Assembly (NCBI GenBank): GCA_023394655.1
Contig: JAEXAG010000106.1
Coordinates: forward strand, 1-14,751
Length of the DNA stretch: 14,751 nt
Direction: 5' to 3'
Source of the DNA: Pseudomonadota bacterium
GTDB taxonomy: Bacteria; Pseudomonadota; Gammaproteobacteria; Xanthomonadales; Xanthomonadaceae
Made by a program: the position numbers and the translations under genes. Under the pieces are notes generated by a model. It did not search any database, had not been told where the DNA came from, and worked only from the letters and a program-made list of their open reading frames with translations. The first letter of the stretch is position 1; each line of letters begins with the position of its first letter. Shown one piece after another: positions 1 through 6,749 of the stretch.

Positions 1-215
1 GGCTGCGCGACGAATGTCTCAACGAGCACTGGTTCACAAGCCTGCTGCAGGCGCGGACGGTCATCGAAACCTGGCGCAGGGAATACAACGAGGAAAGACC
101 GAAGAAGGCACTTGGCGGGCTGACGCCGGCGGCCTACGCAAAGCATTTGGCAGAAGCTCAGGTACAGTAACCCCGGACTCCAAATGGTTCCGCTACTGAA
201 AGCGGGGGGACGTCG
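1..215 (+). mobile_element. 3' end of an IS3-family insertion sequence (partial, enters from the left edge)
   Basis: This is the right-hand end of an IS whose body lies outside the window. It holds the transposase C-terminus (stop at 168-170), a short non-coding tail and a G-rich terminus (GGGGGGACGTCG at 204-215). Read from the other strand this terminus resembles the C-rich tips of IS407-type elements. The dehydrogenase sequence is recognisable from about 216 on, so the boundary is put near 215, give or take about 10 bases. The reading frame opened by the stop at 197-199 runs into the dehydrogenase, so the IS has replaced the start of that gene. The exact terminus is inferred and no target duplication can be checked, because the left end is not present. 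Confidence 0.7.
3..170 (+). CDS. IS3-family transposase (OrfB), C-terminal fragment
   Basis: The frame is open from the left edge to a TAA at 168-170 and gives the last 55 residues of a transposase. It starts LRDECLNEHWF, continues with a segment of the type ARTVIETWRREYNEERP, and ends with KALGGLTPAAYAKHLAE. These are hallmark tail motifs of IS3-family OrfB integrase-core proteins; the Glu of DECLNEHWF is normally the last member of the DDE catalytic triad. The earlier part of the protein lies beyond the window, so completeness cannot be judged. It would catalyse copy-out/paste-in transposition of the element. A reading starting at an ATG at 14 in another frame is not coding. Confidence 0.85.
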   Translation: MRDECLNEHWFTSLLQARTVIETWRREYNEERPKKALGGLTPAAYAKHLAEAQVQ

Positions 216-1017
216 CCAAGAAGGTCGAAGTACAGAACGTACCTGACCCGAAAATCGTTGTCGCGGACGACATACTTTTGCGAGTCACAGCGACTGCAAT
301 CTGTGGCTCAGATCTCCACATCTACCGCGGCAAGATTCCAGGGATGAAGGATGGTGACATCCTGGGGCACGAGTTCATGGGCATCGTCGAGGAGGTCGGC
401 AGCGAGGTCAGGGCCGTCAAGCCAGGCGACCGTGTCGTGATACCGTTCGTGATCGCATGCGGGCAGTGCTTCCATTGCCTCCTCAGTGAATACTCCGCAT
501 GCGAAACCACCAACACCGGTCATGGCACCGCGATGAACGCGAAATCGCTCAAGCCACCGGCAGCGCTCTTCGGCTACAGCCACCTCTTTGGCGGCATTCC
601 CGGCGGACAGGCCGAGTACGTGCGCGTGCCCAAGGCGAACGTAGGCCCTCTGTTGGTACCAGACGCCTTGGCCGACGAGCAGGTTTTGTTCCTCTCCGAC
701 ATCCTGCCCACCGGCTATCAGGCCGCGATCAACGGCCAAATCAAGGAAGGCTCCACGGTCGCGATCTTCGGCGCTGGTCCAGTCGGATACATGGCAGCCG
801 CCTGCGCACGGATGTTGGGTGCTGAAACGATCTTCATGATTGATCACAACCCCTATCGCCTCGCATTTGCCAAGTCAGCCTATGGTGTCATTCCGATCAA
901 CTTTGACGAAGACGAGGATCCGGCCGCAACGATCGTTGGCGCTACGGGTGGCCGCGGCGTAGACACCAGTATCGATGCAGTCGGATTCGAAGCCAAGGGA
1001 AGTACGACCGAGACAGC

Positions 1018-1041
1018 TTAGACTCAACTTCCAAGTGCAAC
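1018..1041 (+). repeat. IS30-family left inverted repeat
   Basis: The sequence begins TTAGACTCAACTTCC. Compared with the reverse complement of 2063-2086 it matches at 19 of 24 positions, with the longest shared block CTCAACTT. It contains the TAG that ends the upstream dehydrogenase frame. Confidence 0.85.
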
Positions 1042-1062
1042 GCCCCCATATCAGGGCGTTGC
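1037..1062 (+). promoter_or_regulatory. Hairpin immediately upstream of the IS30 transposase start
   Basis: A perfect 9-bp stem (GCAACGCCC, 1037-1045, with GGGCGTTGC, 1054-1062) closes an 8-base loop one base before the ATG at 1064. No Shine-Dalgarno sequence is visible. In a transcript reading in from the dehydrogenase the stem would fold over the initiation region, so it may limit transposase translation from outside transcripts. Such stems are known in other IS elements; the role here is inferred. Confidence 0.5.
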
Positions 1063-1063
1063 C

Positions 1064-2080
1064 ATGTCCAGAACCTATCACCACCTGAGTCCCGAAGATC
1101 GCGCCGTGATCATGATCGAACGCCAGAACGGCAGCAGCCTGCGTTCGATTGCGCGCCGCCTGGGCCGTTCCCCCTCCACCGTGTCGCGTGAGCTGCAGCG
1201 GGCCGGGTCCGGAGCCTACGATGCGACGCGGGCCGGCCAGGGTTACCGCGAGCGCCGCGGCGCCAGTCGCCGTCCGCGCTTGCTGATCCCGGGCACTGCG
1301 TTGTATCAGCACGTGTACGACCGATTGGTCTTCTTGCGCTGGTCGCCGCAGCAAATTGCGGCCAGACTGCGCGAGATGCCCGACTCCGAACGCCCTGGCC
1401 TGGTCAGCCACGAGACGATCTACGCGACCATCTACGCCCAGCCGCGCGGTGCCTTGAAGCTGGGCATGGTCGCCGCGCTGCGCCAGGCGAAGCCGGAGCG
1501 TGGGCGCCGTCGCACCACGGCAGCGGCCCGGAGCTTCGTGCCCGAGGCTTTGCGGATCCAGAACCGTCCGGAGCACATCGAGCATCGTTTGCTGCCGGGA
1601 CATTGGGAAGGCGACTTCATCAAAGGCGCCTACAACCGCTCAGCAGTGGGCGTGCTGGTGGAACGCAAGACGCGCTTTGTGGTGCTGTGCCGCATGGACG
1701 GCTGCACGGCGGCCGATGCGGTGGAGGGCTTCAGTCGCCAGATGAAAAAGCTGCCGGCGTTCCTGCGCGAGACCCTGACCTATGATCGGGGCAGCGAAAT
1801 GGCCAACTTCCAGGAGCTGAGCCAGCGGCTGAAGATGGACATCTGGTTCTGCGATCCGCATGCGCCGTGGCAGCGCGGCAGCAACGAGAACACCAACGGC
1901 CTGCTGCGTCAGTTCCTGCCGAAAGGCAGTGACCTGTCGATCGCCAGCCAGACCTTGCTCAACGACATTGCCCGCCTGCTCAACGGCCGACCGAGGAAAA
2001 CGCTCGGGTGGAAAACTCCGGAAGAGGCCTTGGCCGAAGAGATGGCGAAATTCTCATCCAGTGTTGCGCTTGCAAGTTGA
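1064..2080 (+). CDS. IS30-family transposase (DDE)
   Basis: This 338-residue protein, a normal length for the family, mobilises the surrounding IS. Residues about 8-45 form the N-terminal helix-turn-helix (LSPEDRAVIMIER then SIARRLGRSPSTVSREL), which binds the inverted repeats. The catalytic core shows the triad D184 (GHWEGDFIKG), D241 (TYDRGSE) and E275 (RGSNENTNGL). The 33-residue gap between the second Asp and the Glu is the canonical IS30 DD(33)E spacing. The tail LNGRPRKTLGWKTPEEAL is also typical. No frameshift or stop interrupts it, so it is probably functional. ATG 1064 is the only start consistent with the N-terminal domain; a hairpin rather than an SD precedes it. Confidence 0.95.
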   Translation: MSRTYHHLSPEDRAVIMIERQNGSSLRSIARRLGRSPSTVSRELQRAGSGAYDATRAGQGYRERRGASRRPRLLIPGTALYQHVYDRLVFLRWSPQQIAARLREMPDSERPGLVSHETIYATIYAQPRGALKLGMVAALRQAKPERGRRRTTAAARSFVPEALRIQNRPEHIEHRLLPGHWEGDFIKGAYNRSAVGVLVERKTRFVVLCRMDGCTAADAVEGFSRQMKKLPAFLRETLTYDRGSEMANFQELSQRLKMDIWFCDPHAPWQRGSNENTNGLLRQFLPKGSDLSIASQTLLNDIARLLNGRPRKTLGWKTPEEALAEEMAKFSSSVALAS

Positions 2081-2086
2081 GACCAC
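2063..2086 (-). repeat. IS30-family right inverted repeat
   Basis: On the minus strand it reads GTGGTCTCAACTTGC and onward, pairing with the left end. It contains the last codons and TGA stop (2078-2080) of the transposase gene and is followed directly by the GC target duplication. Confidence 0.85.
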
Positions 2087-2626
2087 GCAGTGCTCACCAC
2101 ACTCAAACTCGAAGGATCCAGCGGCAAGGCGTTGCGGCAATGCATTGCGGCCACACGCCGTGGCGGCATTGTGAGCGTGCCAGGCGTCTATGCCGGTTTC
2201 ATCCACGGTTTCTTGTTCGGCGATGCATTTGATAAAGGATTGACCTTCAAGATGGGTCAAACACACGTCCAGAAGCACATGCCGGAACTGCTGGAAGCGA
2301 TCGGTGAGGGCCGCCTGTCGCCGGAAATCATAATTTCTCACCGCATGTCTCTAGATGAAGCCGAGAAAGGCTACGAGATTTTCAATAACCGCGAGGACGA
2401 GTGCAGAAAGGTGGTGCTGACCCCATGAATGACAGGTGTGCACATGCGCCAGCGCGCCAACGATTCGAGCGATTGCCGCGACAGCGGGTGCCCACCCGCG
2501 TCCCCACCGTGCGCGATCCGTCGAAGCCCTGTGCTGATCCATGTCAGGCACAGGTGAGCGCCAGGTGAGATGACGGCGTATTGCGCGCGCTAAGGTCTGA
2601 TAACCTCTGAAGCACGCGTATGGCGA

Positions 2627-3664
2627 ATGGGCCCAGCATCCGCAATGAAACCCACCACGTCCGATTTCGCCGGTGCGTCGGAACATCCGCGGGAAACCGA
2701 GCATTGGCAGGCGCGCCTGTTCTGCCGCAACGGGCAATCACGTTCACTTGGACGCGAAGCCATTCAGGCCGCCGCGAGTGAAGATGAACTGCTGTGGGTC
2801 GATGTCACCGCCCCCACAACGGAAACCTTGGCCATGCTGTGCAGGCAGCTTGGCATTGCGCCCCTGTTGGAGCCATTGATGTCGGACTGGCGTACAGCGC
2901 CCCGGCTTGCCAACACGCACGATCAATTCGCGGTGCAGGCGTTCTTCGCGCGGCACGAAGGCGCGCTTCGTTTCGAAGGCGTGCCGGTCATGCTGCTGGC
3001 GGGGCGCGGCTACATCGTCAGCGTGCATCCCACCGCGATCGACGATATCGAGACACTGCTGCAACGCGAAGGCGACGATGGCGCACTCGGCTCACTGGAT
3101 TCTGCGCAGTTCCTGTGCTCGTTGCTCGACTGGCAGCTTGCCAGTTTCCATGTGGGTGTTTCGCATTTCGAAGCGGAAGTGGAGCGCGTCGAGGAAGGCA
3201 TCCTCAATGACCGCATGGATGAGCGCACCGAGGCGATCGCCAGGCTGCGCAATGCCGCGTCACGCCTTCGCCGGATGCTGGAAAGCCATCGAACGGTGTT
3301 CGCGGCGATGGCGCGTCCCGACTTCCGCCCGCAAGAAGGTGGTTCCGCAGGCCGGGCGTTCGATCATCTCTACCAGAACTTCCACCATGCGATGCAGGAT
3401 GTCGAAGGAATGCGCGAGACCGTGGGTGGCACCCTTGCGCTGGTCACCAACCAGATGACCCTGCGGACGAGCCGGTCCATGCGGCTGCTCACGTTCGTGA
3501 CGATGATCTTCGGCATGGTGGCGATCGTCACCGGTGCCCTGGGCATGAATTTCGAGCTGCCCATCTACAAGCGTGGCTGGAGCGCGTTTGGGATCGCCGT
3601 GGGCATGATCGCGATCACCTGCGCCGTGCTGCTGTGGTGGGGGCGTCGGCGGCATTGGTACTGA
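2627..3664 (+). CDS. CorA-family divalent metal ion transporter (CorA/ZntB-like)
   Basis: This 345-residue inner-membrane protein belongs to the 2-TM GxN superfamily, pentameric channels for Mg2+, Co2+ or (in ZntB) Zn2+. A long soluble N-terminal part is rich in acidic and helical segments, with a coiled stretch about 180-270 (FEAEVERVEEGILNDR, LRNAASRLRRMLESHR) matching the long stalk helix. Then follow TM1 (about 285-305, TFVTMIFGMVAIVTGALG), the signature G306-M307-N308, a short loop and TM2 (about 318-335), with the positively charged tail RRRHWY. Which ion it carries cannot be told from the sequence. The start is ATG 2627; ATG 2645 (MKPTTSD) is an equal alternative, as neither has a strong SD. 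The 198 bases upstream hold no recognisable gene. It seems unrelated to the dehydrogenase before it. Confidence 0.85.
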   Translation: MGPASAMKPTTSDFAGASEHPRETEHWQARLFCRNGQSRSLGREAIQAAASEDELLWVDVTAPTTETLAMLCRQLGIAPLLEPLMSDWRTAPRLANTHDQFAVQAFFARHEGALRFEGVPVMLLAGRGYIVSVHPTAIDDIETLLQREGDDGALGSLDSAQFLCSLLDWQLASFHVGVSHFEAEVERVEEGILNDRMDERTEAIARLRNAASRLRRMLESHRTVFAAMARPDFRPQEGGSAGRAFDHLYQNFHHAMQDVEGMRETVGGTLALVTNQMTLRTSRSMRLLTFVTMIFGMVAIVTGALGMNFELPIYKRGWSAFGIAVGMIAITCAVLLWWGRRRHWY

Positions 3665-3711
3665 GACGCTCCGTCTGGGCGTGCGCCTCGACGCTACGGA
3701 GTGCGCGCCCT

Positions 3712-4023
3712 TCAGGCGCCATCGCCCGCTGCTGTCTGCGTATCGAAATGCCATGGCACGCCCAAGGCCACGCAAGCGTCCAGCTGGTCCTGGAGGCGCT
3801 GCCACGAAAGGGTGTCCACATGCAGGGGATCCAGCGTGGTCAGCGTGCAGTGCGAGGCATACAGCGGATCCGCACACGCCGAAAGCGCATGGCGTAGCCA
3901 TGGCCGAAGCGGCGAATGGACGATAAAGCCTTCCCGCCGCAAGTCCTCGATATGGGCGCAGAGCGCATCGGAAGCGCCGCGTCTCCATTCGGTGAACCCG
4001 CCCGCCGCCGCACGGATGCTCAT
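3712..4023 (-). CDS. Small hypothetical protein
   Basis: I do not recognise this family. The minus-strand frame ending at 3712 gives a coherent, protein-like C-terminal 104 residues: an amphipathic helical part (FTEWRRGASDALCAHIEDLRREGF), then HSPLRPWLRHAL, then ASHCTLTTLDPLHVDTLSWQRL and ALGVPWHF. There is no signal peptide, membrane segment or known catalytic motif. The start is uncertain. ATG 4023 is used here, but the frame stays open to an ATG at 4272, and the stretch from GTG 4098 (PREARDLELRLRHPLRDHRAP) also looks plausible. Upstream of that the translation is low-complexity and probably not coding. It converges on the CorA-type gene with a 47-bp gap. The call rests on composition and the implausibility of the opposite-strand readings. 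Confidence 0.6.
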   Translation of the reverse strand: MSIRAAAGGFTEWRRGASDALCAHIEDLRREGFIVHSPLRPWLRHALSACADPLYASHCTLTTLDPLHVDTLSWQRLQDQLDACVALGVPWHFDTQTAAGDGA

Positions 4024-4392
4024 CGGCACCGGCGCGCGGTGATCGCGCAGCGGATGGCGCAGGCGCAGCTCGAGATCGCGCGCTTCGCGCGGGACCACGG
4101 ATTTTGCAACGGTCTTCCGAAGCGCCTCTAACGGGCACGTCCAAGCGTGTGAGGACACGGGACCGTCAACCGGCAGAGAACGACAATGCCTTACAGCCGG
4201 ACTTTGAGCCAAGGAGCCAAGTGATTGTCGGAAGGCTTGACACCATCTCCACAGGGCGCCCTGCATCGTCACTCATCGATGGTAGCCATGTCACGGGTCC
4301 CATTGACCCAGGTTAATTCCCCACCGCGCGGCGCATACACAATCTGGCCACGAAACTGTTCAAGCAACCCCCAACCAGCATGGAGAACCATA
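4024..4392. other. Intergenic stretch, probable divergent regulatory region
   Basis: This lies between the minus-strand hypothetical gene and the plus-strand ferritin-like gene. Part of it (about 4024-4100) may be coding for a longer form of the hypothetical protein. The rest shows no gene. A small palindrome (GGGTC-5 nt-GACCC, 4295-4309) sits about 85 bases before the ferritin-like ATG. A TTGACA at 4238-4243 has no matching -10 at a proper distance, so no promoter is called. Confidence 0.4.
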
Positions 4393-4998
4393 ATGCCCGG
4401 AAAATACGACGAAGCACAGTTGAAGGAACTAATGTTGCAGATGGTCGAAACCGAACTGGGTGGCGAGCAGGTCTACCGCACCGCGATTACCTGCGCCGTC
4501 AACAACGACCTTCGTAAGGAGTGGCAGGAATACCTCGACGAGACCTTGCATCACCAAGAGGTCATCCGGGGCGCGTGCGAAGCCGTCGGCATCGATCCCG
4601 ACGAGGAGTCACCGGGCCGTCTGGTCGTGCGGCATCAAGGCGAATCTCTGGTGAAGGCGATGGAGATGGCGAAAGCGAGCTCGCCGAAGGCCGCCGCGCA
4701 GCTCGTGGCATGCGAGTGCGTGGTGTTGGCCGAAACCAAGGACCACATCAACTGGGAGCTGCTGGGACGCGTCGCCGAGCGCGTGACCGGCGATGCCGGC
4801 ACGGCGCTGCGGGTCGCCCATGAGGAAGTGGAACAGGACGAAGATCACCACTACTACCACACGAAGGGCTGGTGCCGCGAACTCTGGATCGAATCGCTGG
4901 GCATGCCCGCGGTGTTGCCGCCCCCGGAAGAAGAAAAGGACGTCCAGACGGCCATCGGCGCCGCGCGCGCTGAACAGCAGCGCGGTGACATGCTGTGA
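4393..4998 (+). CDS. Ferritin-like domain protein, putative di-iron/stress protein
   Basis: This 201-residue, mostly helical cytosolic protein looks like a four-helix-bundle ferritin-like protein that may bind iron or help in oxidative stress. Candidate metal ligands appear at helix positions typical of the fold: E19 (QMVETELGGEQ), E50 and H53 (DETLHHQEV), E114 and H118 (LAETKDHINWE), and E144/E145 with H152/H153 (HEEVEQDEDHHYYH). No ferritin or Dps subtype is recognised, and metal binding is inferred from the pattern. The start ATG 4393 is fixed by an SD-like GGAGA at 4382-4386 seven bases upstream, and MPGKYDEAQLKELM fits the start of helix one. An in-frame ATG at 4225 gives an implausible leader. 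The acidic tail after residue 175 (PPPEEEKD) is probably disordered. It heads a same-strand set with the phosphatase and nnrD. Confidence 0.75.
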   Translation: MPGKYDEAQLKELMLQMVETELGGEQVYRTAITCAVNNDLRKEWQEYLDETLHHQEVIRGACEAVGIDPDEESPGRLVVRHQGESLVKAMEMAKASSPKAAAQLVACECVVLAETKDHINWELLGRVAERVTGDAGTALRVAHEEVEQDEDHHYYHTKGWCRELWIESLGMPAVLPPPEEEKDVQTAIGAARAEQQRGDML

Positions 4999-5005
4999 GT
5001 GCAGA

Positions 5006-5034
5006 CCGGGCGTGCACTCCGGTTGCACGCCCGG
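5006..5034 (+). other. Strong 11-bp hairpin between the ferritin-like and phosphatase genes
   Basis: A perfect inverted repeat (CCGGGCGTGCA, 5006-5016, and TGCACGCCCGG, 5024-5034) around a 7-base loop starts 8 bases after the ferritin-like stop. No T-run follows, so it is not a standard intrinsic terminator. It could be a 3'-end stabiliser, a partial terminator or a protein-binding palindrome separating expression of the two genes. Confidence 0.6.
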
Positions 5035-5073
5035 ACCGCCACACTGCGGCCCTTCCAAATCGTATCGTGACGC

Positions 5074-5844
5074 ATGCCCGCATTTTCCCATACCGACTGG
5101 CCCTCTCGGCTCTGGATCGCGCGACATGGCCAGAGCGCCGGCAATGTGGCCCGCGACACCGCCGAAGCGGGCGGGCTCGAACTCATCGACATTACCACCC
5201 GCGACGCGGATACCCCTCTGTCTTCGCTAGGACTCGAGCAGGCGGAGGCCATGGGCCAGTGGTTTGCGGCGATGCCGTCGGAACAGCGGCCCGACGTGCT
5301 GCTCACCTCGCCGTTTTTGCGCGCGCAGCAGACCATCGGTTGTGTGGCAGACGCCCTTGGCATTCCGCGGTCAGACATCCACGTGGACGAACGCCTGCGC
5401 GAGAAGGAGTTCGGCATCCTCGACCGCTACACTAAGCAAGGGATCATCAACCGTTTTCCGGAACTCGCACAGCAACGCGCCCTGGTCGGCAAGTTCTACT
5501 TCCGTCCTCCCGGTGGGGAGAGCTGGTGCGACGTGATCCTGCGTCTGCGCAGCGTGCTGGAGGTGCTGCGCCGGGACCATGTGGCCGACCGGGTACTGAT
5601 AGTGGGTCACCAGGTCATCGTGAACTGTTTTCGCTACCTGCTCGAACACTTGGACGAGCAGACGATCCTTGAGATCGATCGCCAAGCCGACGTCCCGAAC
5701 TGCGGTCTCACCGAATACGCATTGCAGGACATTACGCAGACCTCGGCGTGCTTCCGTCTTATCGCGGCCAACGAGGTCGCGCCCATGCTGGACGAGGGCA
5801 CTGCGGTCACCGCGGCGCCCGACAAGCCCGAAGGACCAAAATGA
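5074..5844 (+). CDS. Histidine phosphatase family protein (phosphoglycerate mutase-like)
   Basis: This 256-residue cytosolic protein of the histidine phosphatase superfamily transfers phosphate through a phosphohistidine; its substrate is unknown. The RHG signature is WIARHGQSAGN, with R17 and nucleophile H18. SPFLRAQQT supplies R83. LREKEFGILD supplies the acid (E110 or E112). VGHQVIVNCF carries the second catalytic His, H179. All four pocket elements are present, so it should be active. The ATG at 5074 is used because WPSRLWIARHGQ begins the first strand soon after; no clear SD is visible. The stop overlaps the nnrD start as ATGA (5841-5844), indicating translational coupling. It could equally be a sugar-bisphosphate phosphatase or a general phosphomonoesterase. 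The C-terminal 20 residues are low-complexity. Confidence 0.9.
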   Translation: MPAFSHTDWPSRLWIARHGQSAGNVARDTAEAGGLELIDITTRDADTPLSSLGLEQAEAMGQWFAAMPSEQRPDVLLTSPFLRAQQTIGCVADALGIPRSDIHVDERLREKEFGILDRYTKQGIINRFPELAQQRALVGKFYFRPPGGESWCDVILRLRSVLEVLRRDHVADRVLIVGHQVIVNCFRYLLEHLDEQTILEIDRQADVPNCGLTEYALQDITQTSACFRLIAANEVAPMLDEGTAVTAAPDKPEGPK

Positions 5845-6749
5845 AGCGGCCGACCGCGTTGACGCAGACTTGGCTGCGCCGGCATCCGCTGCCCGACCCC
5901 TTCGCTACGGAAGACAAAGAGGATCGTGGCCGCGTCCTGGTGATCGGCGGCAGTGCCAAGGTGCCCGGTGCGGTGCTGCTTGGCGGCAAGGCGGCGCTGC
6001 ACGCGGGAGCAGGCAAGCTCCACATCGCGACCGCGCGCTCGCTGGCGCCGTCGCTGGCGGTCACGCTGCCGGAGGCGATGGTGTCGCCGGTGCCGATCAA
6101 CGCCAAGGGCGAGATCGCCTCACTGCCTGCCACCATCCTCGGCGCTGCCGCAGAAACGGATGCGCTCCTGCTAGGCCCGGGTATGACTCGCGGAAGCACG
6201 ACAGACGCGCTGGTGGCCAAGCTGCTGCGAAAGACACAGGCTGGCTGCGTAATCGATGCCGGCGCCATCGGCAAGGGACTGCGCGCGTTGCAGGATGACA
6301 CCGATTGCATCGTGACCCCGCACGCCGGCGAGATGGCCGCCGCGACGGGCATGGAGCGCCGAGCAATCGAGGCGAAGCCCGACCGCATTGCGATGGAGTT
6401 CGCGAGTGCCTATCGCTGCATCGTCGTGATGAAGGGCGTTCCCACTTTCATCGCCACGCCGGTCGGCAACCTTCTGCGTTTCGACATACGCGCCCCAGGC
6501 CTCGGAACTTCGGGATCCGGGGATGCGTTGGCCGGCATTATCACCGGCCTACTGGCCCGTGGAACGCCCGCACTCGCTGCCGCAGCGTGGGGTGTGTGGC
6601 TGCACGGGCAGGCGGGTATGCAGCTAGGCCGGGATGTTGGCCCGGTGGGTTACCTCGCGCGCGACATCAGCGCGTACGTTCCCGCGCTAATGGAGCGTGC
6701 TCGCGGCGGCGCTGCAGCACGTAACCGACGAGCGAGGTCAGCAGGATGA
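5841..6749 (+). CDS. nnrD: ADP-dependent (S)-NAD(P)H-hydrate dehydratase, stand-alone domain
   Basis: NnrD converts hydrated, inactive NAD(P)H (NADHX/NADPHX) back to NAD(P)H using ADP (bacteria) or ATP, a metabolite-repair reaction in the cytosol. The 302-residue protein has the ribokinase-like YjeF C-terminal domain: VLVIGGSAKVPGA (about 33-44), LLLGPGM (110-115), TPHAGEM (159-165; many homologues have TPHPGE) and GTSGSGDALAGIITG (222-236) with catalytic Asp D228. The epimerase (NnrE) domain, often fused in front, is absent, so the epimerase must come from another gene or from spontaneous epimerisation. The ATG at 5841 overlaps the phosphatase stop and follows an AAGGA at 5831-5835. The last 15 or so residues (GGAAARNRRARSAG) look like an extension beyond the usual end and overlap the convergent gene. 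Confidence 0.9.
   Translation: MKRPTALTQTWLRRHPLPDPFATEDKEDRGRVLVIGGSAKVPGAVLLGGKAALHAGAGKLHIATARSLAPSLAVTLPEAMVSPVPINAKGEIASLPATILGAAAETDALLLGPGMTRGSTTDALVAKLLRKTQAGCVIDAGAIGKGLRALQDDTDCIVTPHAGEMAAATGMERRAIEAKPDRIAMEFASAYRCIVVMKGVPTFIATPVGNLLRFDIRAPGLGTSGSGDALAGIITGLLARGTPALAAAAWGVWLHGQAGMQLGRDVGPVGYLARDISAYVPALMERARGGAAARNRRARSAG

Larger units (their letters stand above)
1018..2086 (+). mobile_element. IS30-family insertion sequence, complete (1069 bp)
   Basis: The element is bounded by imperfect 24-bp inverted repeats (1018-1041 and 2063-2086, 19 of 24 positions matching) and carries one transposase gene filling almost its whole length. The flanking dinucleotide GC is duplicated (1016-1017 and 2087-2088), matching the 2-3 bp duplications known for IS30. 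Deleting the element plus one GC restores the dehydrogenase frame, which fixes the boundaries independently. The right repeat overlaps the transposase stop codon. The uninterrupted transposase and clean duplication suggest a fairly recent insertion. Confidence 0.9.
216..2428 (+). pseudogene. Zinc-dependent alcohol dehydrogenase (GroES-like/MDR, formaldehyde-dehydrogenase type), interrupted twice by IS elements
   Basis: This was a medium-chain, zinc-dependent NAD(P)-linked dehydrogenase of the glutathione-independent formaldehyde dehydrogenase type. The family oxidises small alcohols or aldehydes in the cytosol; the substrate here is unknown. Part one (about 216-1017) has VPDPKI, ICGSDLH with the catalytic zinc Cys, GHE, and the structural-zinc cysteines as CGQC-FHC-x7-C. 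It also has SDILPTGY with the probable third catalytic ligand Asp, and a Rossmann GAGPVG. It runs into a TAG inside the IS30 end (1019-1021). Part two (2089-2428) resumes with VLTTLKLEG and runs to the normal C-terminus (ECRKVVLTP). Joining 1017 to 2089 gives an intact frame (E-T-A-V-L). The native start and roughly the first 10-15 codons are missing, replaced by the IS3 end. Translation from TTG 278 would give only a truncated, presumably inactive product. Confidence 0.9.

Noticed and set aside
3260..4144. 294-codon minus-strand frame
   Set aside because: It overlaps most of the CorA-type gene's 3' end, which has clear family motifs, and its Arg/Pro/Ala-rich translation looks like a shadow frame.
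4238..4266. Possible sigma-70 promoter starting with TTGACA
   Set aside because: No acceptable -10 box is found at 16-18 bases (CTGCAT/TGCATC), so it is probably chance.
4225..4392. 56-residue N-terminal extension of the ferritin-like protein
   Set aside because: The extension has low-complexity, non-protein-like composition, and the ATG at 4393 has a well-placed GGAGA.
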